A stretch of DNA of 40,545 nt from Lachnospiraceae bacterium (GTDB taxonomy: Bacteria > Bacillota > Clostridia > Lachnospirales > Lachnospiraceae): positions 1 through 40,545 of the forward strand of contig JAQUUX010000023.1 in NCBI GenBank assembly GCA_028693705.1, in the 5' to 3' direction. This document shows positions 23,029-32,014 of this stretch, one piece after another (within the stretch, counting starts at the first letter, position 1; the number at the start of each line of letters is the position of its first letter). The position numbers were made by a program, and so were the translations under genes. The notes under the pieces are model-generated. The model was not told where the DNA came from, searched no databases, and saw only the letters and a list, made by a program, of their open reading frames with translations.

Positions 23029-24099
23029 ATGAGCTTAGGCTTACCGGAGATTAATATAGTCTTTAAGACAAAAGGCAGCACTGCCATAGAACGAAGTGCA
23101 AGGGGCATTGTGGTTTGCGTATTGAAAGATGATACGGCTGGCGGTCAGATGGTTACGGTTTATAAAAGCGTAGCTGACATTGATTTTACCCATTTTACAG
23201 AAGACAACTATAATTTCCTGAAACTGATTTATGAAGGAAGCCCTACTAAGGTGGTGGTAGTAAAACTTGCCACTTCCTCTGAAAACTACAATGCAGCACT
23301 TAAGAAGATTAAGGATTTAAAATGGAATTATCTTACCATACCGGGGATTGTTCCTGCAGATGTAACTATCGTTTCTGCGTGGATTAAAGAACAGAGGGAG
23401 CAGAGTAAGAAAACCTTTAAAGCGGTGCTTCCCAATTGCGCAGCTGATCATGAGGGGATTATCAATCTAACTACCAGCTCCGTAGTTTCCACCATTACAG
23501 GAAAGACACACACTGCATCTGAATACTGTGCAAGAATCGCTGGTGTGTTGGCAGGATTGTCCTTAGAGCGGAGCAGCACTTATTATGTGCTAACAGATAT
23601 CACTTCTGCAGATGTGCCTGACGATCCAGATGAGCGTATCAATGCCGGGGAGCTGATTATTGTATTTGACAGTGAAAAATATAAAATCGGCAGAGGGGTT
23701 AACAGCCTTACCACCTTTACCACAGAAAAGAACGAGGATGTCCGAAAGATTAAAATTGTCGAGGGCATGGACTTGTATCAGGATGATATCAGAGGAACCT
23801 ATGAGGATTATTATGTCGGTAAAGTAATTAATGATTATGATAACAAGCAGTCTTTCGTGGCTGCAATTGGCTCTTATCACAAGGAGCTTCTTGGAAATGT
23901 TCTGGATAGGAGCTATGACAATGCGGTTGCTGTAAATGTAGAAGCACAGAGAACGTACCTTGAGTCGAGAGGAACTGACACCTCTGAAATGGACGATGCT
24001 GCCATTGCAAAAGCTAATACAGGCTCAAAGGTGTTTATCAGCAGCAATGTAAAATTCGTGGATGCCATGGAAGATTTGAACATGGAAGTAAATATGTAG
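23029..24099 (+). CDS. Contractile tail sheath protein (XkdK-like)
   Basis: 356 residues from the ATG at 23029, after AAAAGGAGAGTGAGAGAA. The N-terminus SLGLPEINIVFKTKGSTAIERSARGIVVCVLKDD is characteristic of PBSX/XkdK sheath proteins, with the C-terminal handshake region VEAQRTYLESRG...VKFVDAMEDLNMEVNM. It shows that the virion is a myovirus with a contracting tail. Confidence 0.92.
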   Translation: MSLGLPEINIVFKTKGSTAIERSARGIVVCVLKDDTAGGQMVTVYKSVADIDFTHFTEDNYNFLKLIYEGSPTKVVVVKLATSSENYNAALKKIKDLKWNYLTIPGIVPADVTIVSAWIKEQREQSKKTFKAVLPNCAADHEGIINLTTSSVVSTITGKTHTASEYCARIAGVLAGLSLERSSTYYVLTDITSADVPDDPDERINAGELIIVFDSEKYKIGRGVNSLTTFTTEKNEDVRKIKIVEGMDLYQDDIRGTYEDYYVGKVINDYDNKQSFVAAIGSYHKELLGNVLDRSYDNAVAVNVEAQRTYLESRGTDTSEMDDAAIAKANTGSKVFISSNVKFVDAMEDLNMEVNM

Positions 24100-24111
24100 G
24101 AGGGATGAAGA

Positions 24112-24549
24112 ATGGCAGATACAATCAGAGGCAATAAAACGCTTTCGGGAACGTGGGGCGAAGTTTGGATTGATGGAGTAAAGGTCTTTGAGATTTCAAA
24201 GATTGAGCTTAAAGTTACTGCAAACAGGGAAGATGTTCAGCTTGGGATGGATGTGGACAGTAAGCTGACTGGCCTGAAGGGCGAAGGCTCATATACGGTC
24301 AAGAAGGTTTACACAAGAGCCAAAGATATTCTTGATAGCTGGAATAAAGGAAAAGATAAGCGATGCCAGATCATTGCTAAATTAGGCGATCCGGATGCTG
24401 TCGGAGAACAGATAGAACGCTGGGCGGTTGACAATGTATGGCACAATGAATTGCCTGTTGTAAATTGGGAAAAGGGTGGAATCATTGAAGAAGAAACAGG
24501 TATTGGATTCACACCGAGTGATATGCAGTGCCTTGATAAAATAGCGTAG
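24112..24549 (+). CDS. Tail tube protein (XkdM-like)
   Basis: 145 residues, MADTIRGNKTLSGTWGEVWIDGVKVFEI..., the typical start of XkdM inner-tube proteins; ends GIGFTPSDMQCLDKIA. It follows the sheath directly, as in PBSX. Confidence 0.9.
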   Translation: MADTIRGNKTLSGTWGEVWIDGVKVFEISKIELKVTANREDVQLGMDVDSKLTGLKGEGSYTVKKVYTRAKDILDSWNKGKDKRCQIIAKLGDPDAVGEQIERWAVDNVWHNELPVVNWEKGGIIEEETGIGFTPSDMQCLDKIA

Positions 24550-24566
24550 CGTGGGAGGTAGAGTAA

Positions 24567-24974
24567 ATGGCAGTAGATAAGAAAACGGTTTTTCAGCAGT
24601 TTACACAAAAAGCAATCAAAAGGCTTCAGGAAAAAAAGGTTAGGAAGTACCGGACATTACATGTTCCAAGTATTGATGAAGATATCAAAATCAGGAATCT
24701 TGATTATCCAGAGGTTGTAGAGTGTACGGAAATTGAAGATGAAAACGATCCGAATGCCGGAGATAAATATTCGGTATATCTTGCAGTGGTCGAGCCGGAT
24801 TTAAAGGAAGTAGCAAAGCAGCTGAAGGAAGCCGGGGAGATCTTACAGTATACCGAAGTAACGGATATCTTTGAAATGAGTGAAATAACGGATATTGCTA
24901 CAGAAATTATGAAACTGTCCGGTGTGATCGGAGCTAAGAAAGTAACGGTTGTTGACGAACTAAAAAACTCATAA
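24567..24974 (+). CDS. Tail assembly chaperone, short form (XkdN/gpG-like)
   Basis: 135 residues (VDKKTVFQQFTQKAIKRLQEKKVRKYRTLHVPSID...). This is the short product of a two-product chaperone gene located between tube and tape measure genes. A slippery A-AAA-AAC lies four codons before its stop, leading to the longer form at 24567-25141. The chaperone keeps the tape measure soluble and recruits tube subunits. Confidence 0.85.
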   Translation: MAVDKKTVFQQFTQKAIKRLQEKKVRKYRTLHVPSIDEDIKIRNLDYPEVVECTEIEDENDPNAGDKYSVYLAVVEPDLKEVAKQLKEAGEILQYTEVTDIFEMSEITDIATEIMKLSGVIGAKKVTVVDELKNS

Positions 24975-25141
24975 CCCAAGATGGGGAGGCATATTTTCTG
25001 CACCACTATACTCAAAGAGGTTTCACACTGGATTATCTTTTGGGGTTGGGAGTGGAGGAAAGAATGTTTTACATAGCATCAATGGAGAAGGCTCTGGAGG
25101 AGCAACGGCGGTACTTTTCATACAAAGGAGTGATTGAATGA
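24567..25141 (+). CDS. Tail assembly chaperone, long -1 frameshift product (gpGT-like)
   Basis: Slippage on AAAAAAC (24962-24968; zero frame CTA-AAA-AAC) into the -1 frame joins ...VVDELKN to LITQDGEAYFLHHYTQRG, and on through DYLLGLGVEERMFYIASMEKALEEQ to a TGA at 25139-25141. The result is about 191 residues. The -1 frame carries a convincing protein with the typical gpT-like pattern of the downstream part but has no start codon and ribosome site of its own that would be needed for separate translation. Its end overlaps the tape measure ATG at 25138. Confidence 0.8.
24962..24968 (+). other. Programmed -1 ribosomal frameshift site
   Basis: A AAA AAC in zero frame, one of the most slippery X-XXY-YYZ heptamers, four codons before the stop of the short chaperone. 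Frameshifting here is general for tail chaperones of long-tailed phages. Confidence 0.8.
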
Positions 25142-27669
25142 GTGTTATAGGCTCAATTAGTATTAAAGATAATGCTTCCTCTGTTTTGAAAAACGTCAGG
25201 CAAGAGCAGACCGCTTTCAGAGAAGATGTTAAGAAAACCAAGAAAGAGCTTACCTCAACTTGGGATAAACAGTATGAGGCAAAGATTAACACTGCATCGG
25301 CAGTAAAAAATGTCGATGAATTAAAGAAAAAGGTAAATCCTTTGAAAAAGGGAATTACCGCAATTGTCAATGTAAAAGATGCAGCTACTGCCAAGGTAAC
25401 AAAAATAAAGAGTGCAATTAGTGGAGTGGCGAAGAAAGTTACTACTCCCATTATTAAACTCAAGGATTCAGCCAGTGCCATGATTACCAAGGTCACTGGT
25501 AAGCTGAAAGCCTTCGGAGGGAAGATTTTTTCTCCAATCATAAAACTGAAGGATGCCACGTCAAAAGGGCTGTCAGCCATTGGAGGAAAGCTTAAAAGCT
25601 TGACAAAGAGCGTGGTTATCCCAGTAACAGCCGTAGCCACAGCTGCAACCGTTGCAGTGGTTGGAGGTGCTGTTAGTGAAGGTGCAAGCCTGGAGCAGAG
25701 TATAGGCGGTGTGGAAACACTGTTTAAGGGAGATGCTGGAGTTGTAAAGGCGAATGCAGATGCAGCATTTAAAACGGCTGGATTATCTGCAAATGAATAT
25801 ATGGAGCAGGTAACTAGCTTTTCCGCATCTCTGTTGGGCAGTTTAGGAGGAGATACCGCTAAAGCTGCTGGTGTGGCAGATATGGCTATGGTTGATATGG
25901 CTGATAATGCTAATAAGTTTGGCTCAGATATTGGCTCTATTCAAAACGCATATCAAGGGTTTGCAAAACAAAACTATACTATGCTGGATAACCTGAAGCT
26001 TGGTTATGGTGGTACTAAGGAGGAAATGCAGAGGCTCCTTAAGGATGCTGGTAAGCTCACAGGTGTTAAGTACAATATGGATAACCTCTCAGATGTATAT
26101 AACGCTATCCATGCAGTACAAGAGCAGTTAGGAGTAGCAGGAACTACTTCAAAAGAGGCAAGTGAAACATTCAGCGGTTCCTTTGCAGCTATGAAAGCCT
26201 CGGCAAAAAACCTTTTAGGAAACATGGCTATAGGCGGAGATGTAACAGGCTCTATGGAGTCATTGGTAGATACTGCCTCTACATTCCTGTTTAAGAATGC
26301 CGTTCCGATGATAGGACGTGTAATTTCCTCGTTGCCAAAGGTAGTAAAAACCGGAATTACAAATGCTGCTCCTAAAATTAAGGAGGCTGGTGGAGGAATT
26401 ATAAAAAGCCTTAAGGCTGGCATGATTAGTATATTACCGTCCTCTATGGGGGGTATGGTTGATACGCTTTTTGACAGCATGGGAAGTTTGGGAAATGCAT
26501 TCATAGCGGTACTTCCACAGCTGACGGCTTTTGGTGGAGGAATGATATCAACTATTCAGTCGGTGGTTACTGCGTGTATGCCAGCTCTGATCAGTATTAT
26601 TTCCACAGTGCAGACGATGCTCCCGGTTATCCTTCCGGTTATTCAAACGGTAGTATCTACCATTGGTAATATTATCGCACAGGCAGCTCCGGTCATAGCC
26701 GGACTGGTTCAGGGAATTGGAACGGTGATCACTACGCTGGCACCGATATTTCAGACAATATTTTCTTCCATCGGAGAAAAGGTTGGAAGTGTTATTGGGT
26801 TTGTCGGAGAGCGAATGGGATTTATTCAAGAGGTAATCGGAGTGGCAGCACCTTTGATCGGAGACATATTAAGTACAGCATGGGGAGTAATTTCTCCGGT
26901 AATGGATATCGCAATTAATGCATTTAAATTGGTTTTTGCGGTGGTACAAAAAGTATTCCCTGGCATTCAATCTATTGTTGAGACAGTATGGGGAATTATT
27001 AAACCAATTGTAGAAGGCATCGGAGGGGCATTGTCCACCATTTCCGATGGCTGGAGCTGGCTTGTTGGAAAAGTGACTGGAGAAAGTCCGAAGGGCGATT
27101 CAGTCGGAAAGAATGCAAGCGGTGATAACAACTGGAAGGGCGGTCTGACTTGGGTTGGAGAAAACGGAGCGGAGCTGGTTGACTTGCCAAAAGGCTCAAG
27201 AATCCTTCCAAATAAGGAAAGCGTTTCGTATGCGAAGAACGTCACAAACACCAGCGCAACCAATGTTGTTACCAAAGAAGTGACTCGCTCATCTGCAGGA
27301 GGTTCTCCTGTGAAGGCTGTTGCGATGAATCCGGATTCAAGGAAGGACAATGAAGATAATAAAATCTTATTCCGGATAGAAAAGTATGTCAGTGTAATTG
27401 CAGGAATATTTACTCAAAAGGAAGAAGGGTATCGGGCATCTGCTTCACAAGCTGCAGTACAACAGATTCCCAAGAGGGAGGAAGCAATAGGTATTCCTGC
27501 AGGAACTGCTCAGAAGAACAGCCTGACAAAAGAAAGGATAGCCAGTGCCATTACGCTTACGATTGCTAAAATAGCAGATACGATTATTATTCGTGAAGAA
27601 GCTGATATTGATAAATTAGCAAATGCGGTGGCGAAAAAGGTGGTAGAGGTTGCGGTAAATATGCCATAG
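25138..27669 (+). CDS. Tail tape measure protein
   Basis: 843 residues, the longest gene of the tail module. It starts SVIGSISIKDNASSVLKNVRQEQTAF; the N-terminal 150 residues have repeated VKDAATAKV/IKLKDSASAMITKV units. A central hydrophobic region (about 460-560, AVLPQLTAFGGGMISTIQSVV...) holds several membrane-like helices. A segment WVGENGAELVDLPKGSRILPN (about 674-695) is common in such proteins. Length would set a tail of roughly 120 nm by the usual 1.5 angstrom per residue rule, an estimate. Confidence 0.93.
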   Translation: MSVIGSISIKDNASSVLKNVRQEQTAFREDVKKTKKELTSTWDKQYEAKINTASAVKNVDELKKKVNPLKKGITAIVNVKDAATAKVTKIKSAISGVAKKVTTPIIKLKDSASAMITKVTGKLKAFGGKIFSPIIKLKDATSKGLSAIGGKLKSLTKSVVIPVTAVATAATVAVVGGAVSEGASLEQSIGGVETLFKGDAGVVKANADAAFKTAGLSANEYMEQVTSFSASLLGSLGGDTAKAAGVADMAMVDMADNANKFGSDIGSIQNAYQGFAKQNYTMLDNLKLGYGGTKEEMQRLLKDAGKLTGVKYNMDNLSDVYNAIHAVQEQLGVAGTTSKEASETFSGSFAAMKASAKNLLGNMAIGGDVTGSMESLVDTASTFLFKNAVPMIGRVISSLPKVVKTGITNAAPKIKEAGGGIIKSLKAGMISILPSSMGGMVDTLFDSMGSLGNAFIAVLPQLTAFGGGMISTIQSVVTACMPALISIISTVQTMLPVILPVIQTVVSTIGNIIAQAAPVIAGLVQGIGTVITTLAPIFQTIFSSIGEKVGSVIGFVGERMGFIQEVIGVAAPLIGDILSTAWGVISPVMDIAINAFKLVFAVVQKVFPGIQSIVETVWGIIKPIVEGIGGALSTISDGWSWLVGKVTGESPKGDSVGKNASGDNNWKGGLTWVGENGAELVDLPKGSRILPNKESVSYAKNVTNTSATNVVTKEVTRSSAGGSPVKAVAMNPDSRKDNEDNKILFRIEKYVSVIAGIFTQKEEGYRASASQAAVQQIPKREEAIGIPAGTAQKNSLTKERIASAITLTIAKIADTIIIREEADIDKLANAVAKKVVEVAVNMP

Positions 27670-27678
27670 GAGGGAAGC

Positions 27679-28320
27679 ATGAAGAATAGAAAAATAGAAC
27701 TTAGTGCAGATAATCGGAAAGAAGTGATTGTGCTTCCGATTAACCCGACAACGGTTGAATTTACGGAAGCACAGCTAAACCAGAAGATAACCCTATTAAA
27801 CATAGGGGAGGCAAATTTAAAGGGTAATAGAGGTTTGACAGGCACGAGCCTGTCAAGCTTCTTTCCTTCCAAAAAATCTCCATTTTATAAACATGCCAAA
27901 AAGAAGCCTAAAGAGTATGTGGAGCTGCTGAAGAAGTGGAAAACCAATAATACGGTAGTCAGGGTAATTGTAACTGATATGGGTGTAAATATGGCGATGC
28001 TGATAGATAACCTTTCGTTTAGCATGAACGAAGGAGATGAAGATATTTATTATAAGATTGACCTGTCAGAATACAGAACGCTCAATGTGCCTTCTGTAAA
28101 AATCGACACAAAGGTAAAAAGTAATGGTTTAACAGAAAGACCGAACACTGCAGGAGCAGGAAATACACATACAGTGGTTCGTGGTGATACTCTCTGGGCG
28201 ATTGCTAAAAAGCATTATGGAAACGGTTCACAGTACACCAAAATATATAATGCCAATACGGATAAAATCAAGAATCCGAATCTGATATATCCCGGACAGG
28301 TATTAACCATTCCGGGATAG
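27679..28320 (+). CDS. LysM-domain tail/baseplate protein (XkdP-like)
   Basis: 213 residues, ATG after AGGAGGGAAGC. N-terminal domain (VLPINPTTVEFTEAQLNQKITLLNIGE) of XkdP type, then a C-terminal LysM domain (about 164-213, THTVVRGDTLWAIAKKHYGNG...NPNLIYPGQVLTIPG) that can bind peptidoglycan. It is a spike/tube-end component close to the hub. Confidence 0.9.
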   Translation: MKNRKIELSADNRKEVIVLPINPTTVEFTEAQLNQKITLLNIGEANLKGNRGLTGTSLSSFFPSKKSPFYKHAKKKPKEYVELLKKWKTNNTVVRVIVTDMGVNMAMLIDNLSFSMNEGDEDIYYKIDLSEYRTLNVPSVKIDTKVKSNGLTERPNTAGAGNTHTVVRGDTLWAIAKKHYGNGSQYTKIYNANTDKIKNPNLIYPGQVLTIPG

Positions 28321-28330
28321 GAGGAGCGTT

Positions 28331-29311
28331 ATGAAATTGTTAACCGGAGGAAAGGATATCAGTGAGTTAGTCGAAAGCATAAGCTGGAGCGGAGATACAA
28401 AACAGGTGGCAAGAAAAATAAATTTTACGATTGCCAAAAACAGCAAGGATGCCAGTTTCCCTAAAGTTGTCATAAATGAAGGGGATGAGATCATCATGCG
28501 CAATGACTCAAATGAAAATATATTTGGTGGAATTATATTTGATATTGATAAGACTGCCAGCTCCAATGTAGTTACTTACTTAGCCTTTGACCTGATGTTC
28601 TATGTGAATAACTCGGATGTCAGCAAGGTTTATGAAGGTCTGCCGGAAAATATCACAAAGGAAATAGCTGCAGAGCTTGGGATTGAATGTGGAGAAATTG
28701 TAGCAACTGGAGTTAGTGTATATATGCCATGCTTGGGTAAAAAGGCATATGAAGGAATTATGATGGCATACACTGCAGCCAGTCGGAAAAATGGCAAAAA
28801 GTACATTCCTTTAATACAAAAAGTGAATAAACTGTGTGTGGTAGAAAAAGGTACACAGTGCGGTGTAATCTTGAGTGGGGACTACAACTTGACGGATGCC
28901 AATTATAAAAGTTCTCTGCAAAGCCTGGTGAACAAAGTTATCATAACTGATAAAAATGGGAATGCAGTCAATACCGTTGAGGACAGGGATTCACAAAGCA
29001 AGTACGGCACCGTACAGAAGGTATATAAGCAAGAAGATGGGAAAGATGCAACAGCCGAGGCTAAGAACCTACTGAAAACCACCGAACAATCCGCATCCGT
29101 TAATGGCATCCCAAATGATTTCAGAGCGGTGTCCGGATATTCTCTTGTAATTCAGGAACCGGATACAGGCTTGTATGGAGCCTTTTTTATTGAAAGTGAT
29201 ACCCATACCTTCACAAACGGAAAAGCGGAGATGCAGCTAACATTGGCTTTTGAAAATATGATGGATGAAATAGAAATTGAAAAAACAGATAAGGAGGGAA
29301 AGGATGAGTGA
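28331..29311 (+). CDS. Baseplate hub protein (XkdQ/gpD-like)
   Basis: 326 residues; the ATG follows ATAGGAGGAGCGTT. The opening KLLTGGKDISELVESISWSGDTKQVARKINFTIAKN and FGGIIFDIDKTASSNVVTYLAFD are typical of XkdQ hub proteins related to late control protein D. The hub joins the tube to the baseplate. Confidence 0.88.
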   Translation: MKLLTGGKDISELVESISWSGDTKQVARKINFTIAKNSKDASFPKVVINEGDEIIMRNDSNENIFGGIIFDIDKTASSNVVTYLAFDLMFYVNNSDVSKVYEGLPENITKEIAAELGIECGEIVATGVSVYMPCLGKKAYEGIMMAYTAASRKNGKKYIPLIQKVNKLCVVEKGTQCGVILSGDYNLTDANYKSSLQSLVNKVIITDKNGNAVNTVEDRDSQSKYGTVQKVYKQEDGKDATAEAKNLLKTTEQSASVNGIPNDFRAVSGYSLVIQEPDTGLYGAFFIESDTHTFTNGKAEMQLTLAFENMMDEIEIEKTDKEGKDE

Positions 29312-29660
29312 AAGAAGTATTGTTGAGATGGTAGAGCTGCTTAAGGGTGGAAACAAAAACCCTTCTGCAGATAGTGGAGTTATGCTGGCTGAGATTGCAA
29401 GCGTTTCTCCTTTGGTACTGAAAACCAGCAACAGCTCCATATCAAAAAATATTTATATCAATCCTGCCTATATGCTTGAGGCTTCAGGAGGAGAGGCAAA
29501 AATTGAAAGCCTGTTTGCCGATGCACCAGCTCCAAAGGTGTTATTTGATTTCTTGAAAGTATTTCATAAAAATTATTTACTGAAAAAAGGAGATACAGTG
29601 ATTGTAGTGCAAGCTGGAATCTCTTTTTATGTGGCAGAAAAGGTGGTGAAGGTGTCGTGA
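29304..29660 (+). CDS. DUF2577 baseplate protein (XkdR-like)
   Basis: 118 residues from the ATG at 29304 (MSERSIVEMVELLKGG), after AAGGAGGGAAAGG, overlapping the hub gene by 8 bp. Beta-rich C-terminus ends GDTVIVVQAGISFYVAEKVVKV. This is an XkdR-type, OB-fold-like baseplate protein. Confidence 0.8.
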   Translation: MSERSIVEMVELLKGGNKNPSADSGVMLAEIASVSPLVLKTSNSSISKNIYINPAYMLEASGGEAKIESLFADAPAPKVLFDFLKVFHKNYLLKKGDTVIVVQAGISFYVAEKVVKVS

Positions 29661-30109
29661 GTATTTTCCCATTTATTGATCCGGAGGTGGTTGCAGATAG
29701 CTCATCTTCAAATGAGCTTCCTTTATTTAAGGAGTATGCTTATGACTTTGAAGAAAACAAGCTGCTTCTTGATAAAACAGGCAAGACATTCTTTGTTGAA
29801 GGAAATAAGGCACTGATGATATGGATCATGAAAGCTCTCACAACACCAAGGTTTCGGTTTACCGCATATAGCTCTGATTTCGGAAATGAGATAGAAGATA
29901 ATCTTGTGGGAAAGTCGGTTTCCGAGGATATCGCAACCTTGGAACTAGAGCGGTATATTGTGGAGGCATTAATGGTAAATCCATATATTCAGGAGCTGAA
30001 TGAATTTGAATTTGAACCCCAGCAAAGCGGTACAGGTATCACGTTTGCCTGTACCAGTATTTACGGGAAAGAGAAAATCAGCTTTGTAGTGAAAGGAGTT
30101 GGTACATAA
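29657..30109 (+). CDS. DUF2634 baseplate wedge protein (XkdS, gp25-like)
   Basis: 150 residues; GTG start overlaps the previous stop by 4 bp. EEDKLLLDKTGKTFFVEGNKALMIWIMKAL-like segment and YSSDFGNEIEDNLVGKSVS correspond to the XkdS/T4 gp25 lysozyme-like wedge family. It connects the sheath to the wedge. Confidence 0.85.
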   Translation: MSIFPFIDPEVVADSSSSNELPLFKEYAYDFEENKLLLDKTGKTFFVEGNKALMIWIMKALTTPRFRFTAYSSDFGNEIEDNLVGKSVSEDIATLELERYIVEALMVNPYIQELNEFEFEPQQSGTGITFACTSIYGKEKISFVVKGVGT

Positions 30110-30813
30110 TGGATTTTACAGCAAGTGGAATTTTGGAACGAATGAAACAGGAATTAACGAATGAAGACAGCCGGATTGAAGGAAGTTTTACAATGGATAA
30201 TCTGCAGGCTGTATCCGAAGAACTGGCTCGCTTCAATGCAATGCTGATTGATCCTTTAAAACAGGAGATTGCTGATAGAAAAGACGAAACTGTCACAAGC
30301 GGAAATGAAAGGCATTATGTGCAATGGGCAAAGGAAGTAGTAGATGAGAACAATAAAAAAGTAGTAGGGAATGCAAGGGCTTACGGCTTAAGAGATGGCT
30401 CTGGTGTTGTTTATGTTGCTCTTATTTCTATGTCTGCAGATGCTCCAAGCGAAAGCATTGCACAGCTGGTGGAAGCCTATATTCAAACAAAACGACCTGT
30501 GGGGGCAATACCTATCATAGTAGCTGCTTCAGCAATTGATATTCATATCAGCGGAGAAATTGAAGTCCGGGACGGATATGATCTTGAGACTATAACAGCA
30601 CAGGCAAAAACGAGCATTGAGCAATATTTCACAGAAATGGCTTTTAAAAAGAATACCACAGCCCTTAACTATCACAGGATTGGAATTATCATCAGTGAAA
30701 TAGCAGGAGTATCAGAAATTATGGACTACACGCTAAATGGTGGAGAGGAATCCATTGTTGCTGGATATGATGAATATTTCAGTTTGAAGGGACTGGTGTT
30801 ACATGGCAGTTAA
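30109..30813 (+). CDS. Baseplate J-like wedge protein (XkdT)
   Basis: 234 residues; the ATG overlaps the previous stop by 1 bp. GDGSGVVYVALIS-like region and AIPIIVAASAIDIHISGEIEVRDGYDLETITAQAKTSIEQYF match the core of baseplate J. Shorter than the usual XkdT (about 340), so the N-terminal part is reduced. Forms the wedge with XkdS and XkdU. Confidence 0.82.
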   Translation: MDFTASGILERMKQELTNEDSRIEGSFTMDNLQAVSEELARFNAMLIDPLKQEIADRKDETVTSGNERHYVQWAKEVVDENNKKVVGNARAYGLRDGSGVVYVALISMSADAPSESIAQLVEAYIQTKRPVGAIPIIVAASAIDIHISGEIEVRDGYDLETITAQAKTSIEQYFTEMAFKKNTTALNYHRIGIIISEIAGVSEIMDYTLNGGEESIVAGYDEYFSLKGLVLHGS

Positions 30814-31669
30814 TGATGAAAGAATGCTGCCAAAGCGTGTCAGGAAAATGTATCAGATGGAGGATTTGCTTCAGGCAGAACAATTTATATTAAACACTAT
30901 TCTCGGCATCATAAATGATATGATTTCAGAAGCAGCAACAATTAACAGTTTGCCCATGACAAAGGTAAATACGGAATATATAGCAACAATGGTTTCCAAT
31001 AATCCCAGCACTGTTAGAGAATATTCAGATGGTGTTACCATAGACATTCTGGTAAGCAGAAACTCTGGACAGCAAACCAATCTGCCTAAACTAAGAAAGT
31101 ATTTGAATGACCTGATCCCGGCACATTTAAAATTTAATATCTATTATGTTTACAAGACCATAATAGGGATTAATGTAAAAAGAAAGTTTTACCGTTACTC
31201 ATTGGACTTGTGTGGAAGCGGATATGCCGGAGAGGAGCCTTATACCTCAACGGTCGGAAAGGTTGTTCAGGAAGGTGCGCTTGTTGCCCATGACGCTTCA
31301 GGTTATATTATCCATCACGATATGACAGGGGAATATCCTTATTTATCCACTGTCGGCATTGTGAAAAGTGAGGTGGCAGAACTTAGCCATAGATCACAGG
31401 CTTTTAAAGTAATAAAAGAAATGCCTGGAGAGATGTTGACAGGAGAAGAGCCAGTCTTGTCAACTGCAGGATTCTTGGCTGAACAGAAAATTGACATTAT
31501 GGAAAAAGGTTCTGCCTATATTGTATATCATAAATTGGCTGGAGAGCATCCCAATGTTTCTACAGCTGGATGTCAAACAGAGAGCATGGTATCACCACAG
31601 GTAAAAGCAACTGCATTTCATTATGAACTGCAGTTTTGCAGTGATGATGATTATTGCGGAGAGGAATAG
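30803..31669 (+). CDS. XkdU-like baseplate/fibre-attachment protein with C-terminal repeats
   Basis: 288 residues; overlaps the previous gene by 11 bp. Residues 1-125 (LPKRVRKMYQMEDLLQAEQFILNTILGIINDMISEA... LNDLIPAHLKFNIYY) have the YmfQ/XkdU (DUF2313-like) layout, which links wedge to fibre. Residues 138-256 hold four copies of a GExPxxSTxG motif (143-152, 176-185, 214-223, 247-256), spaced 33-38 residues. The repeats may form a beta-rich stalk or a fibre-docking platform. Confidence 0.75.
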   Translation: MAVNDERMLPKRVRKMYQMEDLLQAEQFILNTILGIINDMISEAATINSLPMTKVNTEYIATMVSNNPSTVREYSDGVTIDILVSRNSGQQTNLPKLRKYLNDLIPAHLKFNIYYVYKTIIGINVKRKFYRYSLDLCGSGYAGEEPYTSTVGKVVQEGALVAHDASGYIIHHDMTGEYPYLSTVGIVKSEVAELSHRSQAFKVIKEMPGEMLTGEEPVLSTAGFLAEQKIDIMEKGSAYIVYHKLAGEHPNVSTAGCQTESMVSPQVKATAFHYELQFCSDDDYCGEE

Positions 31670-31680
31670 GAGGTGTCGAA

Positions 31681-32013
31681 ATGCTGACAGAAAGTGCATT
31701 GCAGAGTTATTTAAAGCATACTAAGCGGACAATAGCATCTGCAAAATATAAAATTGGCAGCACATATTATGAAGCGGAAATAGACCGTATTGTAATGCTT
31801 GAGAATACTCCAAGTACAATGGAGGTTTATCTGGTTATCAGTCCTCCGGTAAATACGGAGGTGGAAATCAGCGAAGTATGCCTTTATGATACTTCGGGAA
31901 ATTTGTTTCTAAAAAATGTTGAAAAAGAGGGAAAGAGGCTGAAAATCAATCCCTTACAAGAGGGTGGTATTTATGTGCTGACCTTTGAATTTGAAGATAA
32001 GGAGGTGGAGTAA
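31681..32013 (+). CDS. Tail fibre-region protein, unknown
   Basis: 110 residues from the ATG at 31681, after AGGAGGTGTCGAA. Beta-rich sequence (IGSTYYEAEIDRIVMLENTPSTMEVYLVISPPVNTEVEISEVCLYDTSGNLFLK) resembling fibre N-terminal or collar domains of prophages. Between the XkdU-like and fibre genes. Confidence 0.6.
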   Translation: MLTESALQSYLKHTKRTIASAKYKIGSTYYEAEIDRIVMLENTPSTMEVYLVISPPVNTEVEISEVCLYDTSGNLFLKNVEKEGKRLKINPLQEGGIYVLTFEFEDKEVE

Positions 32014-32014
32014 A

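Noticed and set aside
25023..25640. 205-codon minus-strand ORF opposite the tape measure start
   Set aside because: Low-complexity hydrophobic shadow of the Lys/Ala-rich tape measure repeats; no ribosome site or family pattern.
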